Positions 26,863 to 35,900 of a stretch of 64,000 nt of DNA are shown one piece after another (the stretch's first letter is position 1; each line of letters starts with the position of its first letter). A program made the translations under genes and the position numbers. The notes beneath the pieces were generated by a model. That model saw nothing but the letters and a program-made list of their open reading frames with translations. It ran no database searches and was not told the origin of the DNA. This stretch comes from Chamaelirium japonicum (lineage: Eukaryota > Streptophyta > Magnoliopsida > Liliales > Melanthiaceae): positions 1,619,501 through 1,683,500 of the forward strand of contig CANTAL010000002.1 in the NCBI GenBank assembly GCA_947650365.1, written 5' to 3'.

Positions 26863-27997
26863 TGTTTGGGGGATTTTTCCTGGTCCTTGCGAGCCACCTG
26901 TAAGACCAAGAAAAGAGAAACGTGAGAACAGCTGGCTCCCTTAGGAGCGCAGACCCTCCGACGCTCAAGTCAGTCACGGTGGCACAACGGCGAGCTGCGG
27001 TATACCAAAGTGGTAGGGAAAAGGAATTCGAACCTGTACTTTGGAGCCGGGGGTGGCACCTTTATAGCCTTCTGCGACCTATCGGGATGCAACACCTGGC
27101 CGCTTCTTCCGGCACCTTCTAGACCCCCGCGTTTCGGCCCACATGGATCCCTGACAACCCTTGTCGCCTAGCTCGCCAGGCGGTGGAGTGGGGGAGAGTA
27201 TCTGTCTTGTCGCTGCCAGGTGGATCTTCTGGAATGTTCAAGTCTGGGAGGCCTCAAAACCGACTCTGGCGGGCTTCCGTGGACTACAATCATCCATGTA
27301 GCTTCAGTGGGGTTTCGACACCTGGCAACCCTTCATGCTGCTCTATAGTGGGCGACCTCAGGTGGGAAGCCAGGGCGAGCTCGCCCTGCATTGCTCCGCC
27401 TTCTCTTCCTCATCTATCAAGAGTCGGACCTCGCAGGAGCGACCTCTTCGATAGACAGGGGAGTCTTGGCAAGCTTGGGCGGGCTCCTGAGCGAGCTTAG
27501 GCGAGCTCCCGAGCGAGCTTAGGCGAGCTCCCGAGCGAGCTTAGGCGAGCTCCCGAACAAGCTGGGACGAGCTCTTGAGTGAGCTTTGGCGAGCTCCTTC
27601 GCGTTCTTTGTCTAAGCCATTTACCGAACTTGGGCGAGCTCCTGTGCGAGCTTCGGGCGAGCTCCTTGCGAGCTGTCTTGGGCGAGCTCCTTGCGAGCTG
27701 TGGGGCGAGCTCCTTGCGAGCTGTGGGCGAGCTCCTTGCGAGCTGTTCGGATGCATGACGATCTAACTCCCGCTGCTTCTGCCAGCGCGTTCTCGTGCTG
27801 GCTGGGTGAGCTCCCGAGCGAGCTTAGGCGAGCTCCCGAACGAGCTTGGACGACCTCCTGAGAGAGTTTGATCGTCTTCCGAGCGAGCTCTTAGCCTGAG
27901 GCCCCTTCTGCCCAATGTGGATCCCGCTCCCTGTCAAGTTGTCTTGGCGAGCACGGGGGAGGGCGAGCTCCTGGGCGGTTTTCAGCTTCCCCCAACA
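26863..27997 (-). repeat. 3' LTR (left copy in window), 1,135 bp
   Basis: Direct repeat of 31822-32934. For the minus-strand element this is the downstream LTR and would supply 3'-end processing. Differences from the other LTR, found by reading the two side by side: 26930 A versus G, 27297 T versus C, 27625 C versus T, 27807 T versus C, and one extra 22-bp unit at 27725-27746. It is rich in GCGAGCT motifs between 27478 and 27900. A TATAAA box on the minus strand lies at 27061-27066. Open frames of 66 and 105 residues on the plus strand occur identically in both LTRs and look like chance. Confidence 0.95.
27478..27746. repeat. 22-bp GCGAGCT minisatellite in the left LTR
   Basis: Five consecutive 22-bp units (27489-27510, 27511-27532, 27533-27554, 27555-27576, 27577-27598), each with GAGCGAGCTT then AGGCGAGCTCCC or variants, followed after a short gap by more units of the type GGGCGAGCTCC plus TTGCGAGCTGT. 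The GAGCTC/GCGAGCT core is self-complementary in part. One 22-bp unit (27725-27746) is present here and absent from the right LTR, so unit number changes over short times. More single motifs follow at 27808-27900. Confidence 0.85.
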
Positions 27998-28000
27998 TTA

Positions 28001-28009
28001 CCCCCTCCT
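28001..28009 (-). other. Polypurine tract
   Basis: The minus strand reads AGGAGGGGG, then TAA, then the start of the left LTR (TGTTGGGGG). A purine run next to the downstream LTR primes plus-strand DNA synthesis in LTR elements. Position and strand agree with the primer-binding site at the other end. Confidence 0.75.
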
Positions 28010-28167
28010 GAGGGAGCGACCAAGGAGACTTGGACGCTTGCTCAGAAGTTTTATTGCACACGACAGTCGGATTAGGAGTACCAGTCATTGGCGACCTCCA
28101 CCTTGTGGGCTGCGGGCGCCTATCGTGGGCGGCTGCGCCGAGAGTTTTGACTGTCAGTATTTCACAA
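28010..28167. other. Non-coding interior next to the 3' LTR
   Basis: About 160 bp of unique sequence between the polypurine tract and the nested repeat. No motif of integrase or any other pol domain is visible. It is probably untranslated 3' sequence of the element. Confidence 0.5.
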
Positions 28168-28490
28168 ACGCTGGGCGGGCCGGGAGCGTCAGCTACGGGC
28201 GATCTCCTTCCGATGCGGACTCAGCACGCGTGGTCAGGGTCTGCCTCGAGCGAGCTGCGGGCACCAGCCGAGGGCGAGCTGCGGGCACCAGCCGAGGGCA
28301 AACGTCGGGCGGGCCGGGAGCGTCAGCTACGAGCGATCTCCTTCCGACGCGGACTCATCACGCGTGGTCAGGGTCTGCCTCGAGCGAGCTGCGGGCACCA
28401 GCCGAGGGCGAGCTGCGGGCACCAGCCGAGGGCGAGCTGCGGGCACCAGCCGAGGGCAAACGCCGGGCGGGCCGGGAGCGTCAGCTACGA
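28168..28490. repeat. Nested repeat: 24-bp units inside 134/158-bp units
   Basis: A larger unit beginning GGGCGGGCCGGGAGCGTCAG starts at about 28168, 28302 and 28460. The first is 134 bp and contains two 24-bp subunits (GAGCTGCGGGCACCAGCC plus GAGGGC). The second is 158 bp and contains three, a difference of exactly 24 bp. The third is cut off after about 30 bp. The 24-bp period keeps several frames open on both strands, which explains the plus-strand frames of 249 and 229 residues here; I do not regard these as genes. Confidence 0.88.
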
Positions 28491-28623
28491 GCCACAGCCA
28501 CGGGTTGGTCCCGGGCGGGCTGTGAGCCATGGCCATTGGTGCTTCTTATCTCTGTGTTCTGCTCAAACTACCTCCCGCTACTGCCACGTGGACAACAAAC
28601 TGGTGTGGCCTTGTGCCGAAAGT
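28491..28623. other. Unique spacer between two repeat tracts
   Basis: About 130 bp of unique sequence between the 24-bp-based and 76-bp repeats. Nothing recognisable was seen on either strand. Confidence 0.45.
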
Positions 28624-29840
28624 TGTGCCGCGTCTGCCCGTTATGTCACCAGATCGCTCAATGAGCTAAGCTGTGTGGCATCAGGCCGCGTAAGGTGTCT
28701 CCACCGCGTCTGCCCGTGATGTCACCAGATCGCTCAACGAGCTAAGCTGCGTGGCATCAGGCCGCGTATGGTGTCTCTGCCGCGTCTGCCCGTGATGTCA
28801 CCAGGTCGCTCAACGAGCTAAGCTGCGTGGCATCAGGCCGCGTATGGTGTCTCTGCCGCGTCTGCCCGTGATGTCACCAGATCGCTCAACGAGCTAAGCT
28901 GCGTGGCATCAGGCCGCGTATGGTGTCTCTGTCGCGTCTGCCCGTGATGTCACCAGGTCGCTCAACGAGCTAAACTGCGTGGCATCAGGCCGCGTATGGT
29001 GTCTCTGCCGCGTCTGCCCGTGATGTCACCAGGTCGCTCAACGAGCTAAGCTGCGTGGCATCAGGCCGCGTAAGGTGTCGCTGCCGCGTCTGCCCGTGAT
29101 GTCACCAGGTCGCTCAACGAGCTAAAACTGCGTGGCATCAGGCCGCGTATGGTGTCTCTGCCGCATCTGCCCGTGATGTCACCAGGTCGCTCAACGAGCT
29201 AAGCTGCGTGGCATCAGGCCGCGTAAGGTGTCGCTGCCGCGTCTGCCCGTGATGTCACCAGGTCGCTCAACGAGCTAAGCTGCGTGGCATCAGGCCGCGT
29301 AAGGTGTCGCTACCGCGTCTGCCCGTGATGTCACCAGGTCGCTCAACGAGCTAAACTGCGTGGCATCAGGCCGCGTATGGTGTCTCTGCCGCGTCTGCCC
29401 GTGATGTCACCAGGTCGCTCAACGAGCTAAGCTGCGTGGCATCAGGCCGCGTAAGGTGTCGCTGCCGCATCTGCCCGTGATGTCACCAGGTCGCTCAACG
29501 AGCTAAACTGCGTGGCATCAGGCCGCGTATGGTGTCTCTGCCGCGTCTGCCCGTGATGTCACCAGGTCGCTCAACGAGCTAAGCTGCGTGGCATCAGGCC
29601 GCGTAAGGTGTCGCTGCCGCGTCTGCCCGTGATGTCACCAGGTCGCTCAACGATCTAAGCTGCGTGGCATCAGGCCGCGTAAGGTGTCGCTGCCGCGTCT
29701 GCCCGTGATGTCACCAGGTCGCTCAACGAGCTAAGCTGTGTGGCATCAGGCCGCGTATGGTGTCTCTGCCGCGTCTGCCCGTGATGTCACCAGGTCGCTC
29801 AACGAGCTAAGCTGCGTGGCATCAGGCCGCGTAAGGTGTT
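28624..29840. repeat. 76-bp tandem repeat, about 16 copies
   Basis: Regular 76-bp period seen from GCTAAGCTGC at 28741 and 28817 and onward; 1,217 bp divided by 76 gives 16 copies. Each unit contains GCCCGTGATGTCACCAGGTC, CGCTCAACGAGCTAAGC and GGCATCAGGCCGCGTA. Two subtypes intermingle: GTATGGTGTCTCTGCC and GTAAGGTGTCGCTGCC. One copy near 29120 has an extra A. The unit contains short palindromes, for example TGATGTCACCA-like and GAGCTAAGCT-like. Stop codons occur in all frames over several copies. The tract occupies the part of the element where pol would normally lie. Confidence 0.93.
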
Positions 29841-30076
29841 CTCCCCGACGATCCGAGGACCATACCCCGGACGAGGTAGCTAAATCGAAAAAAATAAATG
29901 ACATCGCAAAAAAACCGCTATGCATGAAAAATTTCGATATGTGCGAAATAGTGGGGCCCTATAGCTCGACAAAAATACAAAACGATAGAAATCGAACCAA
30001 AACAGAGCGTAAGGGCCAAAGGGTGGAAGTCCAACGAGCGATGAAAGAATCAAAAAGCTAGCTACCCCCTGACCGG
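29841..30076. other. AT-rich unique stretch inside the element
   Basis: A short AT-rich island (runs such as AAAAAAATAAATG and AAAAAAACC) between the two GC-rich repeat tracts, unlike the rest of the element. No conserved motif is recognised. A 107-residue plus-strand frame ending here starts inside the 76-bp repeats and is antisense to the element, so it is not called. Confidence 0.5.
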
Positions 30077-30102
30077 TTAAGGATCCTCAGAATCTCGGTT
30101 TA

Positions 30103-30343
30103 GGACTGCCCCGGGAAGCTCAAGGTCGCCCACTGGCTGCCTCTGAGGATCCCGGTCTTGCTTTAAGTCCGCACAACGGCGGACTACCCCGGGAAGCTCA
30201 AGGTCGCCCACTGGCTGCCTCTGAGGATCCCGGTCTAGCTTTAAGTCCGCACAACGGCGGACTACCCCGGGAAGCTCAAGGTCGCCCACTGGCTGCCTCT
30301 GAGGATCCCGGTCTTGCTTTAAGTCCGCGCAGCGGTGGACTGT
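30103..30343 (-). repeat. 78-bp tandem repeat, three copies
   Basis: The landmark CAAGGTCGCC occurs at 30121, 30199 and 30277, a period of exactly 78 bp. The copies are nearly identical: copy two has one base changed in GGTCTTGC (GGTCTAGC), and copy three diverges at its end. Because 78 is a multiple of three, the minus strand is open through all copies and would encode a 26-residue repeat (CADLK, DRDPQRQPVGDLELPG) in a 110-residue frame at 30077-30409. That frame has no known domain. I treat it as a non-coding repeat unless translation is shown. Confidence 0.85.
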
Positions 30344-30448
30344 TCTTTGAGGATGCTGCACGTGAGCTGATCGCGTGCGAGCTGTTCGCTGTAAATTTCT
30401 ATCGAGCACAGATTTGAACTAGTCAAACACACTATCGCACAAAATGGT
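30344..30448. other. Spacer after gag
   Basis: About 105 bp between the gag stop codon and the 78-bp repeats. No zinc-knuckle or protease motif appears in any frame. An ATG at 30409 on the minus strand opens a 110-residue frame through the following repeats, but nothing supports its translation. Confidence 0.5.
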
Positions 30449-31732
30449 TTACAAGAGGGCGCCTACGCACAAGGTAGGGGGCTGCTGCTGCTCGGCCATC
30501 TTCCCTCGGCGATCCAGCACCACATCTTCGAGCTTAATGTGTTGTTGGACCAAGGCAAAGAGCTCGATCATGGTACGGGGATCAGAAATGACTATCGCGC
30601 CATGAAGCTCACCTCCTGCGGGGAGCGCGCTCCGAAAGGCACTCACGGCCGTCCGGTCTCGCCCTGCTGAGTCCTCAAGAGCGAGATAGGCGTTCCGGAA
30701 TCGCATTGAGAAGCACCGGAGGGTCTCCCTTGCGCCCATGGTAAGACCGAACAGTGATTCGATCTGCTTCGGAGGTCGCCGATTGCACCGGTACTGTTCC
30801 AGGAACAGCCCGGATAGGGCAGTGAAGCTCGGGACCGAGCCCGGAGGTAACTTATGAAACCAGTCGAGGGCCGAACCCGCCAAGCTGCTCGGGAAGGCGC
30901 GGCACAAAACGTGGTCCTGATCTCGAAAGAATAACAACTTTCGGTAGGCCAAGAGGTGGTCCACGGGGTCTTGCGACCCGTTGAACAAAACAAACTTTGG
31001 TGGGGTCCAGTGCTGAGGGAAACCTCCCTGGTGAACCTCGTTGGTGAAGGGCGAGCTCCCTCCCCGGATGGCGAGCTCTTCTATGAGGTCGACGGGCGTG
31101 CTAAGTAGCTGCCAGCGCTCGGGGTGATTTCCCAAAGACAGCTGCGCAGGTACCAAGCAATCATGCACGCTTCCTCGAAACTGGTTCGCCGCAGCCTTGC
31201 TATGGTTGTGCTCGGGGGCGACGTCCTCTGACTCGCCCGAGTCCGCACCGAGGCTTCGTCGGCGAGGAGGGGCCATCGGCAGGGTTGACTTGTTGCTGGA
31301 GCGCTGGGTGCCGAGTTGCTGCGGCCGCTCGAGCGCGGTCCCTCTCGTCCGGCGCGCCACTGCGTCCTCCACAGGGGGCTCCTGCTGGGATGCCCGCCAT
31401 GTGGGCGCCATAGTGGGCTGATGCGATGCTGGAACAAGGGGAGGTCGCACAGGGAAAACAACCCCCGCCGACACTCCTGGACGCTGGGACGGGATCACTG
31501 ACTCTTCCCTCCACGGGGTGAGCCCGGGGGAGAGATCAGTGATCCGGCTCGTCGTCGGAACCTGGCGTAGTCGCACTATCTCGCCCACCATGGCCCGCTG
31601 AGTGGCCAACACCTTCAAAAGGAGATGGCCGTTGAGCGGGACAGGGGGTTGTGATGCTTCAGCGAGCAGCTTGCTTTGTGCAGACTCGGCGTGGGCTTTC
31701 ACCCGTGTCTGCCTCCGCGTGACCGGAGCCAT
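30449..31732 (-). CDS. gag: Retrotransposon Gag protein, 427 aa, without zinc knuckle
   Basis: Capsid-type Gag of a plant Ty3/gypsy-like element. It would form cytoplasmic particles that package the element's RNA. Start chosen at MAPVTRRQTR (31732), 72 nt after the primer-binding site; the frame is open further upstream to 31936, but that part crosses the primer-binding site and LTR. Residues about 1-240 are basic and rich in Pro, Arg and Ser, and look disordered. The retrotransposon gag domain covers about 240-405, with FNGSQDPVDHL (251-261), CRAFPSSLAGSALDWF (277-292), the LPPGSVPSF stretch (295-303), MRFRNAYLAL (343-352) and a closing LVQQHIKLEDV. The chain stops (TAA) 23 residues later. 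The usual CCHC zinc knuckle and the protease are absent, so RNA binding would rely on the basic N-terminal part or on a partner Gag. No internal stop or frameshift is seen. Confidence 0.85.
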   Translation of the reverse strand: MAPVTRRQTRVKAHAESAQSKLLAEASQPPVPLNGHLLLKVLATQRAMVGEIVRLRQVPTTSRITDLSPGLTPWREESVIPSQRPGVSAGVVFPVRPPLVPASHQPTMAPTWRASQQEPPVEDAVARRTRGTALERPQQLGTQRSSNKSTLPMAPPRRRSLGADSGESEDVAPEHNHSKAAANQFRGSVHDCLVPAQLSLGNHPERWQLLSTPVDLIEELAIRGGSSPFTNEVHQGGFPQHWTPPKFVLFNGSQDPVDHLLAYRKLLFFRDQDHVLCRAFPSSLAGSALDWFHKLPPGSVPSFTALSGLFLEQYRCNRRPPKQIESLFGLTMGARETLRCFSMRFRNAYLALEDSAGRDRTAVSAFRSALPAGGELHGAIVISDPRTMIELFALVQQHIKLEDVVLDRRGKMAEQQQPPTLCVGALL

Positions 31733-31803
31733 CCGGGTGTCTGGAAAAGCACGGCTTTCAACCGCGTGGTCGTGGGCGTTCTCGCAGGAACCAGTCGATA
31801 GAT

Positions 31804-31821
31804 CCCACAGACGGCGCCAAA
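31804..31821 (-). other. Primer-binding site for reverse transcription
   Basis: Directly after the 5' LTR the minus strand reads TT then TGGCGCCGTCTGTGGG. TGG pairs with the CCA end of a tRNA, and TGGCGCCGTCTGTGGG-like sites are common in plant Ty3/gypsy elements. I cannot name the tRNA from sequence alone. The site lies two bases from the LTR end and fixes the direction of the element. Confidence 0.85.
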
Positions 31822-32017
31822 TGTTTGGGGGATTTTTCCTGGTCCTTGCGAGCCACCTGTAAGACCAAGAAAAGAGAAACGTGAGAACGGCTGGCTCCCT
31901 TAGGAGCGCAGACCCTCCGACGCTCAAGTCAGTCACGGTGGCACAACGGCGAGCTGCGGTATACCAAAGTGGTAGGGAAAAGGAATTCGAACCTGTACTT
32001 TGGAGCCGGGGGTGGCA

Positions 32018-32027
32018 CCTTTATAGC
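32018..32027 (-). promoter_or_regulatory. TATA box of the 5' LTR
   Basis: The minus strand reads GGCTATAAAGGTG, a good plant TATA box, about 200 bp before the LTR end. Transcription would start about 30 bp further on, near 31990, leaving an R-U5 leader before the primer-binding site. The same box is present in the left LTR at 27061-27066. The start site is inferred. Confidence 0.6.
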
Positions 32028-32436
32028 CTTCTGCGACCTATCGGGATGCAACACCTGGCCGCTTCTTCCGGCACCTTCTAGACCCCCGCGTTTCGGCCCA
32101 CATGGATCCCTGACAACCCTTGTCGCCTAGCTCGCCAGGCGGTGGAGTGGGGGAGAGTATCTGTCTTGTCGCTGCCAGGTGGATCTTCTGGAATGTTCAA
32201 GTCTGGGAGGCCTCAAAACCGACTCTGGCGGGCTTCCGTGGACTACAATCATCCACGTAGCTTCAGTGGGGTTTCGACACCTGGCAACCCTTCATGCTGC
32301 TCTATAGTGGGCGACCTCAGGTGGGAAGCCAGGGCGAGCTCGCCCTGCATTGCTCCGCCTTCTCTTCCTCATCTATCAAGAGTCGGACCTCGCAGGAGCG
32401 ACCTCTTCGATAGACAGGGGAGTCTTGGCAAGCTTG

Positions 32437-32683
32437 GGCGGGCTCCTGAGCGAGCTTAGGCGAGCTCCCGAGCGAGCTTAGGCGAGCTCCCGAGCGAGCT
32501 TAGGCGAGCTCCCGAACAAGCTGGGACGAGCTCTTGAGTGAGCTTTGGCGAGCTCCTTCGCGTTCTTTGTCTAAGCCATTTACTGAACTTGGGCGAGCTC
32601 CTGTGCGAGCTTCGGGCGAGCTCCTTGCGAGCTGTCTTGGGCGAGCTCCTTGCGAGCTGTGGGGCGAGCTCCTTGCGAGCTGT
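32437..32683. repeat. 22-bp GCGAGCT minisatellite in the right LTR
   Basis: Counterpart of the left-LTR tract with one unit fewer in the TTGCGAGCTGT series; otherwise the same order of variant units. It lies in the inferred U3, upstream of the TATA box for transcription on the minus strand, so it could carry enhancer-like sites (inference only). Confidence 0.85.
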
Positions 32684-32934
32684 TCGGATGCATGACGATC
32701 TAACTCCCGCTGCTTCTGCCAGCGCGTTCTCGTGCTGGCTGGGCGAGCTCCCGAGCGAGCTTAGGCGAGCTCCCGAACGAGCTTGGACGACCTCCTGAGA
32801 GAGTTTGATCGTCTTCCGAGCGAGCTCTTAGCCTGAGGCCCCTTCTGCCCAATGTGGATCCCGCTCCCTGTCAAGTTGTCTTGGCGAGCACGGGGGAGGG
32901 CGAGCTCCTGGGCGGTTTTCAGCTTCCCCCAACA

Positions 32935-32939
32935 CGTAC
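32935..32939. repeat. Target site duplication, right copy (CGTAC)
   Basis: CGTAC directly follows CCCCCAACA of the right LTR and is followed by GATTCATTCTAATTC, the rest of a normal R satellite unit. Both copies are identical, as expected of a simple, recent insertion. Confidence 0.93.
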
Positions 32940-35900
32940 GATTCATTCTAATTCAATCCATTCTAATTCATTCGCATGATCCATTCTAATTCATTCGTAC
33001 GATCGATTCTAATTCATTCATACGATCCATTCTTCTAATTCATTCGTACGATTCATTCTAATTCATTAGTACGATCTATTCGATCCAGATCCATTCTAAT
33101 TCATTCGTACGACCCATTCTAATTCATTCGTACGATCCATTCTAATTAATTCATACGATCCATTCTATTTCATTCGTACGATCCATTCTTACTCATTCGT
33201 ACGATCCATTCTAATTGATTCGCACGATCCATTCTAATTCATTCATATGATCCATTCTAATTCATTCGCACGAATGTATCCATTCTAATTCATTCGTATG
33301 ATCCATTCTAATTCATTTGTACGAATGTATCCACTCTAATTCATTCGTACGATCCATTCTAATTCATTTGTACGAATGTATCCTTTCTAATTCATTCGTA
33401 CGATCCATTCTAATTCATTCGTACGATCCATTCTAATTCATTCGTACGATCCATTCTAACTCATTCGCACGATCCATTCTAATTCATTCGCACGATCCTA
33501 CGAATGAATTAGAAAAGATTGTACGAATGAATTAGAATGGATCTGGATCGTGTATCCATTCTAATTCATTCGTACGACCCATTCTAATTCATTCGTACGA
33601 TCCATTCTAATTCATTCGCACGATCCATTCTAATTCATTCGCACGATCCACTCTAATTCATTCATACGATCCATTCTAATTCATTCATATGATCCACTCT
33701 AATTCATTCATACGATCCATTCTAATTCATTCATACGATCCATTCTAATTTATTCGCATGATCCATTCTAATTCATTCGTACGATCTATTCTATTTCATT
33801 CGTACAATCCATTCTTACTCAATCGTATGATCCATTCTAATCCATTCGCACAATCTACTCTAATTCATTCGTACGATCCATTCTAATTCATTCGTACGAT
33901 CCATTCTAATTCATTCGCACAATCTATTCTAATTCATTCATACGATCCATTCTAATTTATTCGCACGATCCATTCTAATTCATTCATACGATCCATTCTA
34001 ATTCATTCATATGATCCATTCTAATTTATTCGCACGATCCATTCTTACTCATTCGTACAATCCATTCTAATTCATTTGCACGAAGGTATCCATTCTAATT
34101 CATTCGTACTATCCATTCTAATTCCTTCGTACGATCCATTCTAATTCCTTCGTACGATCCATTCTAATTCATTCGTACGGTCCTTTCTAATTCATTCGTA
34201 CGATCCATTCTAATTCCTTCGTATGATCCATTCTAATTCATTCGTACGGTATGATTCATTCTAATTCATTCGTACGATTCATTCTAATTCAATCCATTCT
34301 AATTCATTCGTACGATCCATTCTAATTCATTCGTACGATCCATTCTAATTCATTCATACGATCCATTCTAATTCATTCATACGATCTATTCTAATTCTTT
34401 TGCACGAATGTATCCATTCTAATTCATTCATACGATCTATTCTAATTCATTCGCATGATCCGAATTAGAATGGATCATACGAAGGAATTAGAATTGATCG
34501 TGCGAATAAATTAGAATGGATCGTATGAATGAATTAGAATAGATTGTGCGAATGGATTAGAATGGATCAAACGATTGAGTAAGAATGGATTGTACGAATG
34601 AAATAGAATAGATCGTACGAATGAATTAGAATGGATCGTGCGAATAAATTAGAATGGATCGTATGAATGAATTAGAATGGATCGTGCGAATGAATTAGAA
34701 TATACATCGTACGAATGAATTAGAATAGATCGTATGAATGAACTAGAATGGATCGTGCGAATGAATTAGAATGGATCATACGAATGAAATAGAATTGATC
34801 GTACGAATGGATCGTACGAATGAATTAGAATGGATCGTACGAATGAATTAGAATGGATACATTCGTGCGAATCCATTCTATTTTATTCGTACGATCCATT
34901 CTAATTCATTCGCATGATCCATTCTAATTCATTCATATGATCCATTCTAATTCATTCGTACGATCCATTCTAATTCATTCGTACGATACATTCTAGTTCA
35001 TTCGTACGATTCATTCTAATTCAATCCATTCTAATTCATTCGTACGATCCATTCTTACTCATTCGTTCGATCCATTCTAATTCATTCGCACGAATGAATC
35101 CATTCTAATTCATTCGTATGATCCAATCTAATTCATTTGTACGATCCATTCTAATTCATTCACACGATCCATTCTATTTCATTCGTACGATCCATTCTAA
35201 TTCATTCGCACGAATGTATCCATTCCAATTCATTCGTATGATCCATTCTAATTCATTCGCACAATCTATTCTAATTCATCCGTACGATCAATTCTAATTC
35301 ATTCGCACGTATCCATTCTAATTCATTCATACGATCCATTCTATTTCATTCGTACGATCCATTCTTACTCATTCGTACGATCCATTCTAATTCATTCGTA
35401 CGATCCATTCTAATTCATTCGTACGATCCATTCTAATTCATTCGCACAATCTATACATTCCATTCTATTCATTCGTAAGATCCATTCTAATTCATTCGCA
35501 CGATCCATTCTAATTCATTAATACGATCCAATCTAATTCATTCGTACGATCCATTCTAATCCATTCGTATTCATTCGCACAATCTATTCTAATTCATTCA
35601 TACGGTCCATCCTAATTCATTCGCACGAATGTATCCATTCTAATTCATTCGTACAATCCATTCTATTTCATTCGTACGAATGAATTAGAATGGATACCTT
35701 CTTGCAAATGAATTAGGATGGATCGTACGAATGAGTAAGAATGTATCGTACGAATGAAATAGAATGGATCGTATGAATGAATTAGAATGGATCGTACGAA
35801 TGGATTAGAATGGATTGTACGAATGAATTAGAATAGATCGTATGAATGAAATAGAATGGATCGTACGAATGAAATAGAATGGATCGTACGAATGCATTAT

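Larger units (their letters stand above)
26863..32934 (-). mobile_element. Gag-only LTR retrotransposon (TR-GAG-like, Ty3/gypsy-type gag)
   Basis: A complete 6,072-bp LTR element inserted in the satellite. Seen directly: two near-identical direct repeats with TG...CA ends and short inverted termini (TGTTTGGGGGA and TCCCCCAACA), a 5-bp target duplication CGTAC on both sides, a primer-binding site beside the right LTR and a purine tract beside the left LTR, which place transcription on the minus strand. The 3.8-kb interior holds one convincing gene, gag. No protease, reverse transcriptase, RNase H or integrase reading frame exists on either strand. Known from plants: gag-only elements (TR-GAG) are thought to move with enzymes supplied by related full elements. 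The interior instead carries three tandem-repeat tracts. The gag type suggests the non-chromoviral part of Ty3/gypsy, but pol is missing, so the lineage cannot be fixed. Confidence 0.93.
31822..32934 (-). repeat. 5' LTR (right copy in window), 1,113 bp
   Basis: Upstream LTR of the minus-strand element and the likely promoter of gag. It starts on the minus strand with TGTTGGGGGAAG and ends CCCCCAAACA, immediately followed by the primer-binding site. A TATA box at 32020-32025 implies U3 of roughly 0.9 kb and a short R-U5 of under 200 bp (inference). The gag reading frame is open back into this LTR up to 31936. Identity to the left LTR is about 99.6% apart from one 22-bp unit. Confidence 0.95.

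Noticed and set aside
27005-27060. tRNA-like B box (GGTTCGAATTC on the minus strand) in the LTR
   Set aside because: The flanks do not form a T-arm stem and no A box sits at the right distance. It is probably coincidence.
27183-27500. 105-codon and 66-codon plus-strand frames, repeated at 32142-32459 and 31881-32081
   Set aside because: They are present in both LTRs because the LTRs are copies. They are antisense to the element's transcription and have no domain.
27915-28719. Overlapping plus-strand frames of 249 and 229 codons
   Set aside because: They lie in GC-rich tandem repeats whose 24-bp period keeps frames open, overlap each other in different frames, run antisense to the element and carry no recognised domain.
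29738-30061. 107-codon plus-strand frame at the end of the 76-bp repeats
   Set aside because: It starts inside a tandem repeat, is antisense to the element, and ends in AT-rich sequence with no domain.
27998-30448. A hidden or decayed pol gene in the interior
   Set aside because: No reverse transcriptase, RNase H, integrase or protease motif was seen in any frame, and most of the space is tandem repeat. Nothing looks like a frameshifted pol.
30643-31862. Several frames of 61-126 codons inside the gag region on both strands
   Set aside because: They are shadow frames of the gag gene, whose own frame has the conserved gag-domain residues.
31733-31936. Upstream extension of gag by 68 codons into the LTR
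   Set aside because: The open frame crosses the primer-binding site and the LTR. The ATG at 31732 gives the MAPVTRR-type start expected of plant gag proteins, so the extension was not used, though translation from it cannot be excluded.
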